Positions 11,601 to 21,920 of a DNA stretch of 64,000 bases are shown here, piece after piece. Position numbers and translations under genes: made by a program. The first letter of the stretch is position 1; every line of letters begins with the position of its first letter. The notes below the pieces were generated by a model. It was not told where the DNA came from, did no database searches, and worked only from the letters and a program-made list of their open reading frames with translations. The stretch comes from Panorpa germanica (taxonomy: Eukaryota > Arthropoda > Insecta > Mecoptera > Panorpidae): NCBI GenBank assembly GCA_963678705.1, contig CAVMBN010000222.1, positions 806,001 to 870,000 on the forward strand, written 5' to 3'.

Positions 11601-12900
11601 GTTCCATTTTCAAAATGCTGTTGCGGCGGTGCAGTGGTACTGAATTAAAAGTAAGAGAGTCAGAACAATGCAAAGGCCATAAATATCCAATAAAATAAAA
11701 TTAAACTTCAAGTTTGTGTTAAAACATTATTTATGCATATTGGCAAATAATTGGGAAACCAAAAGTGAAATTCAGTAGCAGCGTGAATTTTTGAAGGCTA
11801 TGTTTCAAAAGAGTTAAAACGTTAAAAATATGTGGGCTTTCTGTAGACTGTTATTAAGAAGGAAAGCTTAAAAAACACCATATTTCCATTACTGGTGGGC
11901 GCTGGGTCCCAAGGACCAAAAGTTTCAAATAAATAAAGAGAAACCTTTAATTAAGTATATGTATTTTAAGATACTATCAAAATTGAAATTTAGTTTGCAG
12001 GTTTACATTAGAACAATAATTACGAAAATGAATTGGGTAAATAATTGGGTAATTGGGATAATGATTTGGAAGTGCAGATAGAAATATGCTATATGCTATG
12101 TGTAAATATGCTAGTTTACAGTGATGAAAAATTAAGAATATAAATTGCTGAGATGTTAGATAGCCGGAAAGCGGAAGTATTAAATTGTAAGTTTAGGAGC
12201 AGGGGCATTGGGGAGCTTAGTGGTGGCAGTCGGAAAGAGGACTATGGAAGGTGAGACACTCAGCCGGGGGAATTCAATTTGATATGTGAGATCGGGAACG
12301 ACAGGCGCTATGGTGGTAATAAGCAAATTTCTAAAACTTTTTGCGTCACTGAATTTTTTCTGAATTTTCATTAAAATACTATTGCAAATATCTGATGAAC
12401 TGGCAAAGATAGAGAATTGAAATTTGGGAAATGTGTTTAAATAATAATTGTGCACTTTTACCAATAACTGAAATTCCAAAATTTGAATTAGGTAATTTCT
12501 GTGATTAATTTTAAAATATAGCTAGACGTGAAAATTAGATAGATACAGTCTTAATAGACTGTATAAGATAAAATAATTTTAAAAAAACCCAAAACTTCTA
12601 TGAGCAAAGGGCACTGAGGAGACAAGAAACAAAAAAATCAAATAAATAAAAGTAAAAGTTCTATTATGTATTCAGATAATAACTGTGCACATTTTACAAT
12701 ATATAAAAAATTTAATAATAATACTTGAGTGGCGGTGCAAATTATTGAGGGTAATGTCAAAAAACAGCCAAAACGTTGAAATTTGGTACGTGGATTATCT
12801 ATAGACGGTCAGTAAAGAAAAAATATATAAATTACGAAATTTAAAGTGATAGCGGGTGCCGGGAGCAAAAACAAAAAATTACACATACAACATGTCCTAA

Positions 12901-13474
12901 AATTCCACGATAAGCGGCACCAGAGAGTTTACCTGCTCATGATTACTCGAGTAAAAAAAATGTATCTCATTTTTTTTTGATATTACAAAAAAAAATCTTT
13001 CAAAAATTGACACTCTTTTTGATAATTTTAGCTATCATGACTACAATTTTTTAAATATTACTGATTTTTTTCATGTATCGGTAATCTTAGTTGCACTGCC
13101 ACTACGCAATCCACTACTAAATTTAAAAATTTTAAAAACTAATAAAACTAGTTGGTTACCGCTCAAGAAGTAATATTTTATTGTTGATAGCAAAGGTTAC
13201 ATAACAATAATATACAAATTATATGATAGATCGGTAGTGATCTAATTTTGATATATACTTTTAACAAAAACGTTATTAAAATAACGATTAAATTAAAAAT
13301 GATTTATATTTTGTTAGAAAAAATATATTCTTTTAGTTCATATGGAAAATTATTATAAAATTCCTATAGAAAGAGTCAAATATTTCAAATTATAAATAAA
13401 ATATAATAACAAATTATTTTATTGAATTCAAATCACGAATAAGAAGGCGGTGGTAATCTCTAATATATATATAT
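12901..13474. other. AT-rich stretch, no recognised feature
   Basis: Lies between the last clear 240-bp unit and the first SINE-like repeat. No open frame, RNA gene or repeat relation seen. Confidence 0.4.
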
Positions 13475-14535
13475 ACTAGCTGTCCCGGCCACGCGTTGCT
13501 GTGCCTAACGTTTTTGTCATATTACATTACATAGCGCCATCTATTGAATATTTACTCAATCTAGTCAACAGAATATTTACTCAATCTAGTAAACAGATGT
13601 CGCCATCATCGTCGCCAGATGTCATCGTTTGGAGCTAACAGATAATTAATAGACAAATAATTTGCAATAAGATAATATTGCAATCATAAATTGAGATGTA
13701 AGCTATCCTATCTTTCAAGTTAGATCAAACTGCACACGGTGTACAAATTTGATTAAAATCGGTTAAGTAGTTTAGGTGAATCAATTAATATGAGTTACTT
13801 ATTGATAATGAATTTTTAATTAATTAACTCAAAAGATTTATTATGACAAATTTTAGATAAAGAACATGTAATCGCATTTTGTGAGTTTTTTTATTTAATA
13901 TCTCCAAAAATGAATTAATTGTCAATAAAAATAATTAAAAAAATTCAATCCTCTAACTACACAAATAAACTTGAAGGTTATGTTGGTTGTTAATAAACGC
14001 ACGTGTAAATTAAAAAAGATAATTTATAAAAAATATACTCACTTCGATTCCGCACTAAATTTACAAAATGTATAAGTTATTTATATACACTTCAGAACTC
14101 TTCGAAAACTAATTACATTCAATATTTTAATTATTTAAAAAAACATCTGAATTCACAAAATTATTTATACACACTTCAAAACTCTTTAAAAAATAATTAC
14201 ATTTAATATTTTAATCAGCACATGAATTGAATAACAAATTTTTTTTCAAATTAATCGTAGCACCATCTGTCGGGACAAACTAAAATTGAAATAGAATAAT
14301 ATTGAATGCGATGATAGCGCCGTCCGCCGGATCTAATGTAAAACATTCCAAAATCAACAACTCCTTATAAATAAGAAATTAATTAAAAAAACATTTTCCA
14401 GTAGACCAAACTGTAAATCTAAACCATTCTCGAATCTCCACGAACACACACAAAAAATTTCATCAAAATTGGTCCAGTCGTTTAGGAGGAGTTCAGTCAC
14501 ATACACACGCACACAAGAAATATATATATTAAGAT
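13475..14535 (+). mobile_element. SINE-like insect repeat (ACTAGCTG family), copy 1
   Basis: Starts ACTAGCTGTCCCGGCCACGC and carries the family signature: a 25-bp tandem pair based on AATATTTACTCAATCTAGT, then ATGTCGCCA, then AAATTTGATTAAAATCGGTT. After about 13776 it diverges from the other copies, but a second conserved end, TTTCATCAAAATTGGTCCAG ... TTTAGGAGGAGTTCAG, followed by ATATATATTAAGA, occurs at 14456-14533. This copy may be a longer version or two adjacent insertions. Sequences with this kind of core are widespread in insects; the parent element is not certain. Confidence 0.6.
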
Positions 14536-14552
14536 ATATATAATTTTCGGGT

Positions 14553-14759
14553 TCGATCCCCGGACCAGATATATATTTTCTGGGTTTGGTTATTATGAAC
14601 TTATATTGATTATGGTCATACATAATCGTACAGTTATTAGGCAGTGGTGTAGCCCACATATATGAGGCCACGACACCATAAATACTGCCAACATTGAAGG
14701 AGGTCGTCGGTGATAGGACTCAGCATCGGAAATAGGCCGACGTTAAATAAAAAAAAAAA

Positions 14760-14760
<1 letters not shown>
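14553..14760 (+). mobile_element. tRNA-like SINE fragment
   Basis: Contains GGGTTCGATCCCCGGACCAG near 14550, a near-perfect RNA polymerase III B box as in tRNA-derived SINEs, followed by a unique body (TTAGGCAGTGGTGTAGCCC, GAAATAGGCCGACG) and an A-rich tail (AAATAAAAAAAAAAAA) near 14748-14760. The upstream A box is missing because a (TA)n run abuts the B box, so the 5' end is truncated. It cannot fold as a tRNA. Confidence 0.6.
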
Positions 14761-14794
<34 letters not shown>

Positions 14795-14884
14795 ATATAT
14801 ATTTTCGTGATTTAAATTCAATAAAATAATTTGTTATTATATTTTATTTATAATTATTTAATTTATTTAAAATTTATATATTTA
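14761..14884. repeat. (TA)n and AT-rich spacer
   Basis: TATATA runs and AT-rich sequence between the SINE tail and the next SINE-like repeat. Part of it (ATTCAATAAAATAATTTGTTAT near 14817) recalls the reverse complement of the sequence at 13405-13430, hinting at a local inverted duplication. Confidence 0.5.
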
Positions 14885-15208
14885 TACTAGCTGTTCCGGC
14901 CACGCGTTGCTGAAACTAACGTTTTTGTCATATTACATTACATAGCGCCATCTATTGAATATTTACTCAATCTAGTCAACAGACTATTTACTCAATCTAG
15001 TCAACAGATGTCGCCAGATGTCATCGTTTGGAGCTAACAGATAAATAATAGACAAATAATTTGTAATAAGATAATAATTGAGATGTAAGCTATCCTATCT
15101 TTCAAGTTAGATCAAACTGCACACGGTGTACAAATTTGATTAAAATCGGTTAAGTAGTTTAGGAGTCCTTTGCGGACACACAACGTGACACGTAATTTAT
15201 ATATATTA

Positions 15209-15212
<4 letters not shown>
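14885..15212 (+). mobile_element. SINE-like insect repeat (ACTAGCTG family), copy 2
   Basis: About 328 bp, from ACTAGCTGTTCCGGCCACGC to CGTAATTTATATATATTAAGAT. It has the 25-bp tandem pair, the CACGGTGTACAAATTTGATT core and a terminal GACACACAACGTGACACG. It closely matches copy 3 at 31983-32330 over its whole length, which fixes the element ends. No coding capacity. Confidence 0.7.

Positions 15213-15270
<58 letters not shown>
15211..15270. repeat. (TA)n microsatellite
   Basis: An almost pure AT run between the end of the SINE-like copy 2 and the 3' end of the minus-strand LINE. With 16649-16751 it brackets that LINE, as though the LINE inserted into one TA tract. Confidence 0.85.
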
Positions 15271-15458
15271 TAATTGTGTATGCCTTTCGGCTTTACAATC
15301 TACAGTATTATATTTCTAATACATTTCATTCCTATATACATTCCAAACTTAAAACTAAACTTAAAATAAACCTAAAATCTTCACGACTTTTACTACTTCC
15401 AAAAGTGCTTTCTGCTTCTTCTTCTTGTGACCCTCTCTATTATTCTCCACCAGCTTAT

Positions 15459-15893
15459 TTATTCTCCTGTTTTTCCTTTCCTTCTTACTATTTCCGCCAT
15501 CCACCTCTTTCCTTCACTGCCTCCCTTTAATAGCTGGCCAATATTCCTTTCGCTTGCTACTTTTTCCTTACAATCAAACTTAATGTGCTCCAGTGTTTCG
15601 TCCTCCGCTCCACACGTTCTACACTTTCTTTCCTCACTCTTTTCCCAGTATCTGTTTCCTTTTTCCTCATTTCCCAATCTAAACCTTGCTGTTCTTCTTA
15701 TGTGTTTTATGTCTTTTTCTATAAGGTACTGAGGCACATTATTTTCCCATAACCTCTTATATCTTTTATTGTAGTTACTTTTTTCTATATTTCCTATTCT
15801 CTCCTGCTGTTGTGTCTCCTTATCCCTTCTCCTTAGCTCCTCTGCCACACTTCCGCCACCTTCTCTTCTCCTCTCTGCCTCCTCGATCGCCAT
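15459..15893 (-). pseudogene. LINE ORF2 C terminus with Cys/His finger
   Basis: A 144-codon stretch with ENNVPQYLIEKDIKHIRRTARFRLGNE, then RKCRTCGAEDETLEHIKFDCKE, a C-x2-C-x8-H-x4-C finger, then a short basic tail (RKGKTGE). This is the family's C-terminal knuckle. The same segment, with changes, is present in LINE-4 near 30.0-30.23 kb. It overlaps the previous fragment by 60 bp in another frame. Confidence 0.85.
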
Positions 15894-16192
15894 TCCATTC
15901 CTTTCAAAGTATTCTTTTCTCTTTTTTGGACCTCGTCACCCCCCCCATTCTTTATGTTATCCTCTCTTATTTTCTTTAAAATTTTGCTTTCCGCTCTGTT
16001 CAATTTCTCTTTGTATTTTACCGCTCTTTCCCCTGTTTTAATTCGTATCTTATCCCTCTTTAGCTCCTCCATCACCATGTATCCTGGCGTGCACCTGTCC
16101 AGCCCTAGTACCCATTTCATATATCTCACCTGTATTCTTTCCAACTTTTCTTGTTCCTTCCACCCCCAAACCTCTGCTCCATACGACATCAT
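15833..16192 (-). pseudogene. LINE ORF2 fragment, post-RT region
   Basis: Continues the reading of the previous piece after a frame change: YGAEVWGWKEQEKLERIQVRYMKWVLGLDRCTPGYMVMEEL, the conserved segment after the thumb of Jockey-like ORF2 proteins. A lysine- and glutamate-rich stretch follows. A homologous piece is not seen in the plus-strand LINE-4, which lacks this section. Confidence 0.8.
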
Positions 16193-16261
16193 ACTGGCTA
16201 TCAGTCTATCATATATCCATATTCTCTCTTGTATGTCCCCCCCAAATACCTTTTCCCCTAG

Positions 16262-16612
16262 TCAACATACCCGTCGCATTGCTTGCTCTGCCTTCTTTGC
16301 CACCTCCCTTATATGTGCCTCTTCTCCATTATTCTTTTTAAAAGTGTAGCCCAGATATTTAAATTCTTCAACTTCCACAATGTCCTCTGTCTTGTATTTC
16401 CACCTTTTATGTCTCCTTTTTCCACCCCCTTTTTTAAATACCATAATTTTTGTCTTTTCCACGTTTAACTCTAGTCCTTTCCTGTCTATATACCTCCCTA
16501 GCCGGTGTGCCATCTCCTGCAGCTCTCCTTCCCTTTTTGCCAACAGGACTATATCGTCAGCGTATGCTAAAGTCCATATCTTGTAGTGCCTTCCTATTAG
16601 CACCCCCCCCAT
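16262..16612 (-). pseudogene. LINE RT fragment with YADD motif
   Basis: A 116-codon stretch. It contains the RT catalytic motif C as LAYADDIVLL (about residues 15-24), then GRYIDRKGLELNVEKTKIMVF (motif D/E region) and VEEFKYLGYTF, the usual start of the thumb. Motifs A and B are absent because the copy is 5'-truncated. This RT type (NYRGITLLNT...GLELNVEKTK) belongs to the Jockey/CR1-like LINE group; the exact clade is not settled. Confidence 0.85.
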
Positions 16613-16648
16613 TTTGTCCTCTTTCCATTACCCCCTCCAAGTCTGCTG

Positions 16649-16661
16649 TATATATATTATA

Positions 16662-16729
<68 letters not shown>

Positions 16730-16751
16730 ATATATATATATATATATATAT
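16649..16751. repeat. (TA)n microsatellite
   Basis: About 100 bp of TA repeats between the truncated 5' end of LINE-3 and the start of LINE-2. Open frames reading YIYIYI here are artefacts of the repeat. Confidence 0.9.
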
Positions 16752-16964
16752 CCCAAAATTTTAGTGAAAACAAAAATGATGACAGGAATAAATTCATGAC
16801 GGATTCAAATAAATTTTCTATATTTGAAGATATAGATAAAAGAAAAACATAGCGAAATTATAAATATAAAATAATATAGCAGCATACATATTAGAGGAAC
16901 ATATAAAAATATAATTTCTAAGTAGCGTTTATTTGTAAATAAGTTTTTGTAAGTTAAGAAATTG

Positions 16965-17578
16965 ATATCTTCCACAACAAAATTAAAGAAGTTAATATTA
17001 TACAGTGGAACGGACAGAGCATTAGACACAAAAGAGACGATCTACAAAATTTATTAAAAACGCAAAATATACATATAGCTTTGATTTTAGAAACATTTTT
17101 GGGAGAAAATATAAATTTTAATATAAGAGGATATAATTTAGAAAGGGATGATATAATACAAATTGGAAGAGCAAATCCTCATGGAGGTACGGCCATTATT
17201 ATACATAAAAGTATAAGATATAAAAGATTACATATTACTAAATTAGTAAACAATATGGAACTTACTGCAATTAGTACAAAATTAAATAATATTAAAATAT
17301 GTATTACATCAATATACGTTCCTCCAGGACACAAAATTGACAGTTTAAAATGGAAACAAATGTACTGACAAATTAAATTACCAGTGATACTAACGGGAGA
17401 TTTTAATTCACTTCATCCATCATGGAATATAAACAACTTAATAAATTACAAAGAACAAGAATTGAATAAATTTATTGATGAAGAACTTCTTCATATAGCT
17501 AACAATGATGTCCTACAAGAGTCCACCATCCTTATAGAAGAGATACTATATCTTGGATTTAACCCTTATTACTCCTAG
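16965..17578 (+). pseudogene. LINE ORF2 endonuclease domain
   Basis: APE-type endonuclease that nicks target DNA. Visible motifs in order: IIQWNGQSIRHKRDDLQNLL (start of domain), ALILETF (metal-binding Glu), GGTAIIIHKSI, TSIYVPPGH, and LTGDFNSLHPSWN (the catalytic GDFN). The frame is interrupted at about 17367 between the TSIYVPPGH and GDFN motifs. The final SDH motif is in the next frame piece. The start is set by homology, because no ORF1-ORF2 boundary can be fixed. Confidence 0.85.
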
Positions 17579-18212
17579 AATAATGCACATGTTAATAGAC
17601 TGGAAGGTATTAAATGACAGCATGTGGAGTGATCATTATCCCATACTTTTTAATTTAACAAATTTAAATAATGTTGACATAGGTAGAACAAGGAGTTATA
17701 TCACTAGAAGAAATTTCAAAAAAGCTGACTGGAAAGAATGTCAAAATATTATATCCAATAAACTTGATAATGGTTCAAATTTATATATCAGCTATGAGCA
17801 TTTAATTAATACCATGAATGAGTCCGCGGAGAAAAGTATTCCATGCACTAAAATCTATAATAAGGACCCAAAACATGAAAAACCCCTATGGTGGGACAGC
17901 AATTGTAATAAAATGGTTGATAAAAGAAGATTAGCTTTAACTAAATATAATAGAAATTCTAATATGCAAAATTATCTAAATATTAAAAAGGAACAAGCAA
18001 ACGCACAAAAATATTTTAGGATAAGAAGGAAGGAGGAATACAAGAAATTTTGTGAAAATATTAGGCCAAAAACTCCAGCTAAATTAATTTGGGGAGTAGT
18101 TCATAAATTATCAAGACCGAAAATAAATCAGAACACCAGAAGTATAAATAATGATTGGACTGAAGAGGTTGCTAGAAATTATTGTGGTAAAAATAATGTG
18201 GCAAAATTTTAA
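17553..18212 (+). pseudogene. LINE ORF2, endonuclease end and linker
   Basis: Begins with the endonuclease C terminus: DLTLITPRI and then MWSDHYPILF, where the SDH contains the catalytic histidine. It continues as the endonuclease-RT linker, including KPLWWDSNCNKMVDKRRLAL (a conserved W-W-D block) and RIRRKEEYKKFCENI. The frame is open for 219 codons before a break ahead of the RT. Confidence 0.85.
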
Positions 18213-18259
18213 AGTAGTAGAATTTTTAGATAAATCTATAGAGTTTGAAAAATAAAATT

Positions 18260-19505
18260 ACAGTTTAAATCATAACAAGAAAACAAGTACTGGTATTGAC
18301 AGAAGCTCATATGAAATGATCCAAAATTTTCCTAAAAGCGCCAAAATTGCCCTAATTAACAATTTGAATAATATATTCAATACCAGAATTATTCCTAGCG
18401 ATTGGAAAAATCATATTATTGTCCCTATTTTAAAATCTGGAAAGAACCCGGAAGTAGCATCATCATATCGACCAATTACTTTAATATCATGTGTAGCCAA
18501 AACAATGGAAAATATTATGAAAAACAGATTAGAATGGTATTTAGAACACAACAATAAATTACAAGATTCGCAATTTATATTTAGAAAAAATCGAAGTGTG
18601 CATGACAGCTTAAATATATTTAATCTGGACATTCAAAAAACGTACAGCTCCAATAAATACATGCTAGCTGTGTTATTAGATATTAAGGGAGCTAATGATG
18701 CAGTTACATATCCTAACCTACAACTGAAATTAAGAGAAATTGGAATAACCAGAAAAATTACAAATTGGTTAATGTCGTATTTAGAATTGAGATCCATTTA
18801 TGTAAGAAATGAAGAAAATTTATTGGACCATTTACCTGCAATAAAGGCCTACCTCAAGGATCTATTCTTAGTCCACTTTTCTACACAATATATTCTAAAG
18901 ACATTTCTAAATTAAAAGACGATCACTCATTTATTTTACAATTTGCAGATGATATTGTTTTATATAGTATTGGCCCATCCATAGAATGTTCAAGGAAGAG
19001 AATTAACAAGAAATTATGCAAATTAAGAGATATATTAGACAAAATTGAACTAATAATCTCAGTAGAAGAATCTCAAGCTGTCATTTTTACTAGACACAAG
19101 ATTATATCAAGTCCGAGGATAATATATAATAACAAAAATATTATTATATCAAATAGAGCAAATTTTTTAGGTATTTGGTTTGATTGTAAATCTACTTGGA
19201 GCTTCGAAATTGATAAAATTATACTTAAATGCAACAGAGGAATAAATGTTTTAAGAAGTCTAGCAGGAAGTAAATGGGGAGCTCATCCAATCTCTTTACT
19301 ACAAATTTATCAAGCAATTATAAGTTCACATTGAGACTATTCAAGTATATTAATTAGTACAGCTTCCAAATCAAGATTATTAAAATTGGATAGAATACAA
19401 TACAGAAGCTAAAGAATCGCTTTAGGTTGCATGACTTCAACTTTAACTCATTTACTTCAAGCTGAAACTAATATAGCTTCATTACAATTTAAAAAACCAA
19501 CTGCT
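18260..19505 (+). pseudogene. LINE ORF2 reverse transcriptase domain
   Basis: RT of the I-like LINE. Motifs: KTSTGIDRSSYEMI, SGKNPEVASSYRPITLISC (motif 2), DSQFIFRKNRSVHDSL, LLDIKGANDAV (motif A, with Asn where most family members have Phe), GLPQGSILSPLFY (motif B, about 18844) and QFADDIVLYS (motif C, about 18939). Motif B lies in a different frame from the 18316-18915 stretch. The thumb region (FLGIWFDCKSTWSFEID, GSKWGAHPISLLQIY) follows with in-frame stops near 19334 and 19412. Confidence 0.88.
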
Positions 19506-19724
19506 TAGTGATAAATTTTATGTTAAATGTGAAACGTTATCGAAATTCCAAATTATTGATAAAATTAAATTAATAACTACATATACTCAAAACTCTTCTT
19601 ACTGGATCAAAAAGAATAAACCTATTTTAATTAATAGTTACATGAAATTAAAGGATCTAAATATACAAAGAAATTCCAAATCGCCTATATACTCTATTCC
19701 TTTTGAATCATTAATTAAACCTAT

Positions 19725-19726
<2 letters not shown>

Positions 19727-19776
<50 letters not shown>
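19727..19776. repeat. (TA)n microsatellite inside LINE-2
   Basis: Pure AT repeat between the RT and RNase H parts. It has either expanded from an ATAT seed in the element or replaced a short piece of it. Confidence 0.85.
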
Positions 19777-19779
<3 letters not shown>

Positions 19780-19869
19780 CACAAAATTATTGTCAAAATC
19801 TTTTAATAATGCGATAAATATTGAATTTTTTTTAAATCTAATGCATCAATTTTATATAATTTTTCAAAA

Positions 19870-20535
19870 ATAATATATACAGATGCATCCATTGATTTAG
19901 AAAGAAATAAAGCAGGATTTGCTATATATGAATAGATAAATTTAAGATATTATAAATATAAATTAAATAACATAGTTTGCTTTTACACTGGAGCAAAATT
20001 AGCATTATTAAAAGCATTGGAAATTAATGAAAATATGAATAATAATAAAATTATAATAATAACGGATTCTTTAAGTGTTTTAAAAAATTTAAATTTAAAT
20101 GATAACAAATCAAATAATAATATTTTGACATGCAAAATAAAGAAGATGTATTTTAATATAATAAATAGGAATAATACCATAAAATTCATGTGGATACCAG
20201 GACATTGTGGAATAAGAGGAAACGAAATTGCGGATAAATTGGCAAAGGAATCAATAAATTTGGAAATTGAGATAAAAGTGAAATTACCTTCATATGAAAT
20301 TTTTAATATAATCAAAAAATTTAACTTCAATTTGAGAAACACAGATTTCATTAACAAAAGCCAGTTAAAAGGAAGAGATTATTTTATGTTGCATCCAAAT
20401 TTAAGTAAGAAGAGATGGTTTAGAAATGAGTCCCGCAAAATTATATCAACTATAATCACAATCAAAAGTAATCATTGCAGAACTCCAGCTCACATGTACA
20501 AAATTAATAATAAATCTGTCAATGATGTCAGATAA
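19870..20535 (+). pseudogene. LINE ORF2 RNase H domain
   Basis: Reads IYTDASIDLERNKAGFAIYE, then after a stop YKLNNIVCFYTGAKLALLKALEI, then IIITDSLSVLKNL and KFMWIPGHCGIRGNEIADKLAKES. The first Asp, the TDS Asp and the final ADK Asp are present, but the position of the catalytic Glu (TE in the LINE-1 copy) reads TGAK, so the active site is incomplete. The open part is 20017-20535. After it, conserved sequence GRDYFMLHPNLSKKRWF continues towards the knuckle. Confidence 0.85.
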
Positions 20536-20737
20536 TAGATGTCAATGTGGTGAAGAAGGAACTTTGGATCATATTATATTTGAATGCATAAATTATAGTT
20601 TAGAAAGATCAAAATTGAATAGTGGTATATTAGATGTAATTAAAACTTTTCCTGTTAATACTAAATTTTTGTTAAGTGATTCAAAATTAATTAGTGAATT
20701 ATTGAAATATTTAAAAATGTGTAAAATTGAATTATAA
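20522..20737 (+). pseudogene. LINE ORF2 C-terminal Cys/His knuckle
   Basis: NRCQCGEEGTLDHIIFECINY (C-x-C...H...C) followed by TFPVNTKFLLSD. It parallels 847-1107 in LINE-1 (FPVNMFYLMTNE). It begins in a frame shifted relative to the RNase H piece, overlapping it by 14 bases. Stop at 20735-20737, then the 3' UTR. Confidence 0.82.
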
Positions 20738-20817
20738 ATTATAAAAGATGTTAAAAAATTATTTGATGGTGGCTATGACGAAAGAAAGTCAAGGCAAAGA
20801 AGAAAATAAATATTAAA

Positions 20818-20818
<1 letters not shown>

Positions 20819-20852
<34 letters not shown>
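20819..20852. repeat. (TA)n microsatellite
   Basis: AT repeat at the 3' end of LINE-2, directly before the second solo LTR. LINE tail and target repeat cannot be separated here. Confidence 0.85.
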
Positions 20853-20857
<5 letters not shown>

Positions 20858-20864
20858 TGTATAT

Positions 20865-21799
20865 TGTTACACATTTGCGGGCGTCTGAGCATACAAAATT
20901 CACAGTTGTGAAAATTAACCGAAATTAGCTAAAAGAGGTTGCACATCCCTGTACAATTATCTTCGCATTGCGATAAATAAGGCTGTTTACTGTACGCTGC
21001 ATAACTTAAAACGCTGTTAATTGAATATAAACATAAACAAATGCATACCGCGTACATCTGTTATTGGTTTATGTGCGATCTTTTTAGATTTAATTATACT
21101 GCGAAGGTATTAGTAAGGTGTCATAGAAATATTAGGTCAAATGGCGTATTTGGATAATTATAGAAATATTCATGAAAGTCAAAGATGTCGAGAAACCGTT
21201 GGTATATAAGGAGCCAGAGTACCGCGTCAGTCCACAAGAATAAGTTCAGTCCTCAAAAATCAGTTTAGTCTACAACAGAAGTCCGCAAGAATAAGTTCAG
21301 TTCGCAAAGTTTTGTTCGCGATAGTAAGTCAGTCCGCGAAAATCAGTCAGCCCGCAGGAATAAGTCAGTCATATAAATTGAAATAATAAACAGTAATTGT
21401 AAATAGTTGTAGATAGATGAAATTGTTTTGTGTTAAAAAATAAAGTCTGTCAATAGTGAAAAGTTATTCTTTTTAATTGTGTCTATTTATTTTTTCATAA
21501 GTTTCAACGCGACTGAATAGTAAAAACAATAACTCTACTCGGCGCATATTAAGAAGGTTCAAGAATCCTGCTCTCCCTACCCTTAATCCTCGCTCGCACA
21601 TACAAATTTGTACCTTTCTCTAAAGGTGGATTAAGTAATGGAGGATATAGGTTACAGAGCCCTTTATCCCCCTTTCACGCCTTTACAAGTTTGTATCTTT
21701 ACATGTACTGTATCAATGTTTGTATTGGTGTAAGAATCTGAAGAGAATAGAGCATAAAGAGCATAAACACACACGTCGTCGCCCAGTAAAATTGCAACA
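20865..21799 (+). mobile_element. Solo LTR of a Gypsy-type retrotransposon, copy 2
   Basis: About 935 bp, TGTTACACATTTGCGGGC ... ATTGCAACA, flanked by ATAT (20861-20864 and 21800-21803). It shares the start, the CAGTCAGTC and AATAAACAGTAATTG blocks, the GCGACTGAATAGTAAAAAC block and the end with copy 1 at 4823-5612, but the two differ by many substitutions and indels, so they inserted separately and long ago or come from different subfamilies. No internal coding region is present. Confidence 0.85.
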
Positions 21800-21800
21800 A

Positions 21801-21803
<3 letters not shown>

Positions 21804-21849
<46 letters not shown>

Positions 21850-21874
21850 ATATAATATATATATATATCTATCT

Positions 21875-21917
<43 letters not shown>
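21804..21917. repeat. (TA)n microsatellite
   Basis: Interrupted TA repeat that follows the solo LTR and precedes the left arm of the LINE-4 inverted duplication. Confidence 0.88.

Positions 21918-21920
<3 letters not shown>

Larger units (their letters stand above)
7900..12900 (+). repeat. Diverged repeat array, period about 240 bp
   Basis: Recurring blocks appear in the same order: (T/A)TTGTGCATATTTGCCAAT, then AATTGGAACACCAAA, then TTCAGTAGCGGCGTGAATTTTTGG, then CAATGTCGCAAAA, then AACGTTGAAATTTGGGAC, then CTATAGACGGT. The GTGCAT block occurs near 8122, 9182, 9427, 11732, 12450 and 12684; neighbouring copies are 234-245 bp apart and longer gaps are near multiples of 240. Units differ strongly, so this is an old satellite-like or amplified element array, partly interrupted (8.3-9.1 kb unclear; LINE and LTR pieces at 9.6-10.9 kb). 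Related sequence appears at 63.83-64.0 kb and, inverted, near 44.2 kb. Confidence 0.65.
15271..16648 (-). mobile_element. 5'-truncated LINE, minus strand (LINE-3)
   Basis: The 3' part of a non-LTR element of the same family as the plus-strand element at 22.07-30.86 kb. Read on the minus strand: RT from just before motif C (AYADDIVLLAKREGE), thumb and connection, then a C-terminal finger (CRTCGAEDETLEHIKFDC), then a 3' UTR ending TGTAAAGCCGAAAGGCAT.ACAATTAA. Both family members share this 3' terminus. The element is 5'-truncated near 16648, and frames change at about 15.85 and 16.2 kb, so it is dead. It is enclosed by (TA)n on both sides. GC content is clearly higher than in its surroundings, suggesting a different source or age from the AT-rich LINEs. 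Confidence 0.85.
16757..20818 (+). mobile_element. Near-full ORF2 of an I-like LINE, broken (LINE-2)
   Basis: About 4.06 kb holding, in order, the tail of a preceding frame (NKFSIFEDIDKRKT near 16.8 kb, perhaps the end of ORF1), an AP-type endonuclease (16.97-17.65 kb), RT (18.25-19.5 kb), RNase H (19.87-20.26 kb), a C-terminal Cys/His knuckle (20.52-20.74 kb) and a 3' UTR ending AAATATTAAAAAAATATA. This is the I-clade domain order. At least five frame changes or stops separate the parts, and a 50-bp (TA)n tract lies between RT and RNase H. It is related to LINE-1 at the left edge. It is bounded by (TA)n on both sides. Confidence 0.88.

Noticed and set aside
12180-12479. 99-codon minus-strand frame
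   Set aside because: Lies in the 240-bp repeat family with no domain; the frame is not kept in neighbouring units.
13475-13500. CTAG at the repeat start suggested a Helitron end
   Set aside because: No 3' CTRR-hairpin arrangement and no AT target context could be shown for the three copies.
14540-14620. Possible tRNA gene because of GGTTCGATCCCC
   Set aside because: No A box, no acceptor or anticodon stem upstream, and an A-tailed body downstream; fits a SINE.
16450-16799. Open frames reading YIYIYI near (TA)n tracts (also 21664-22079 and 56747-57016)
   Set aside because: Translations of TA microsatellites; no coding signal.
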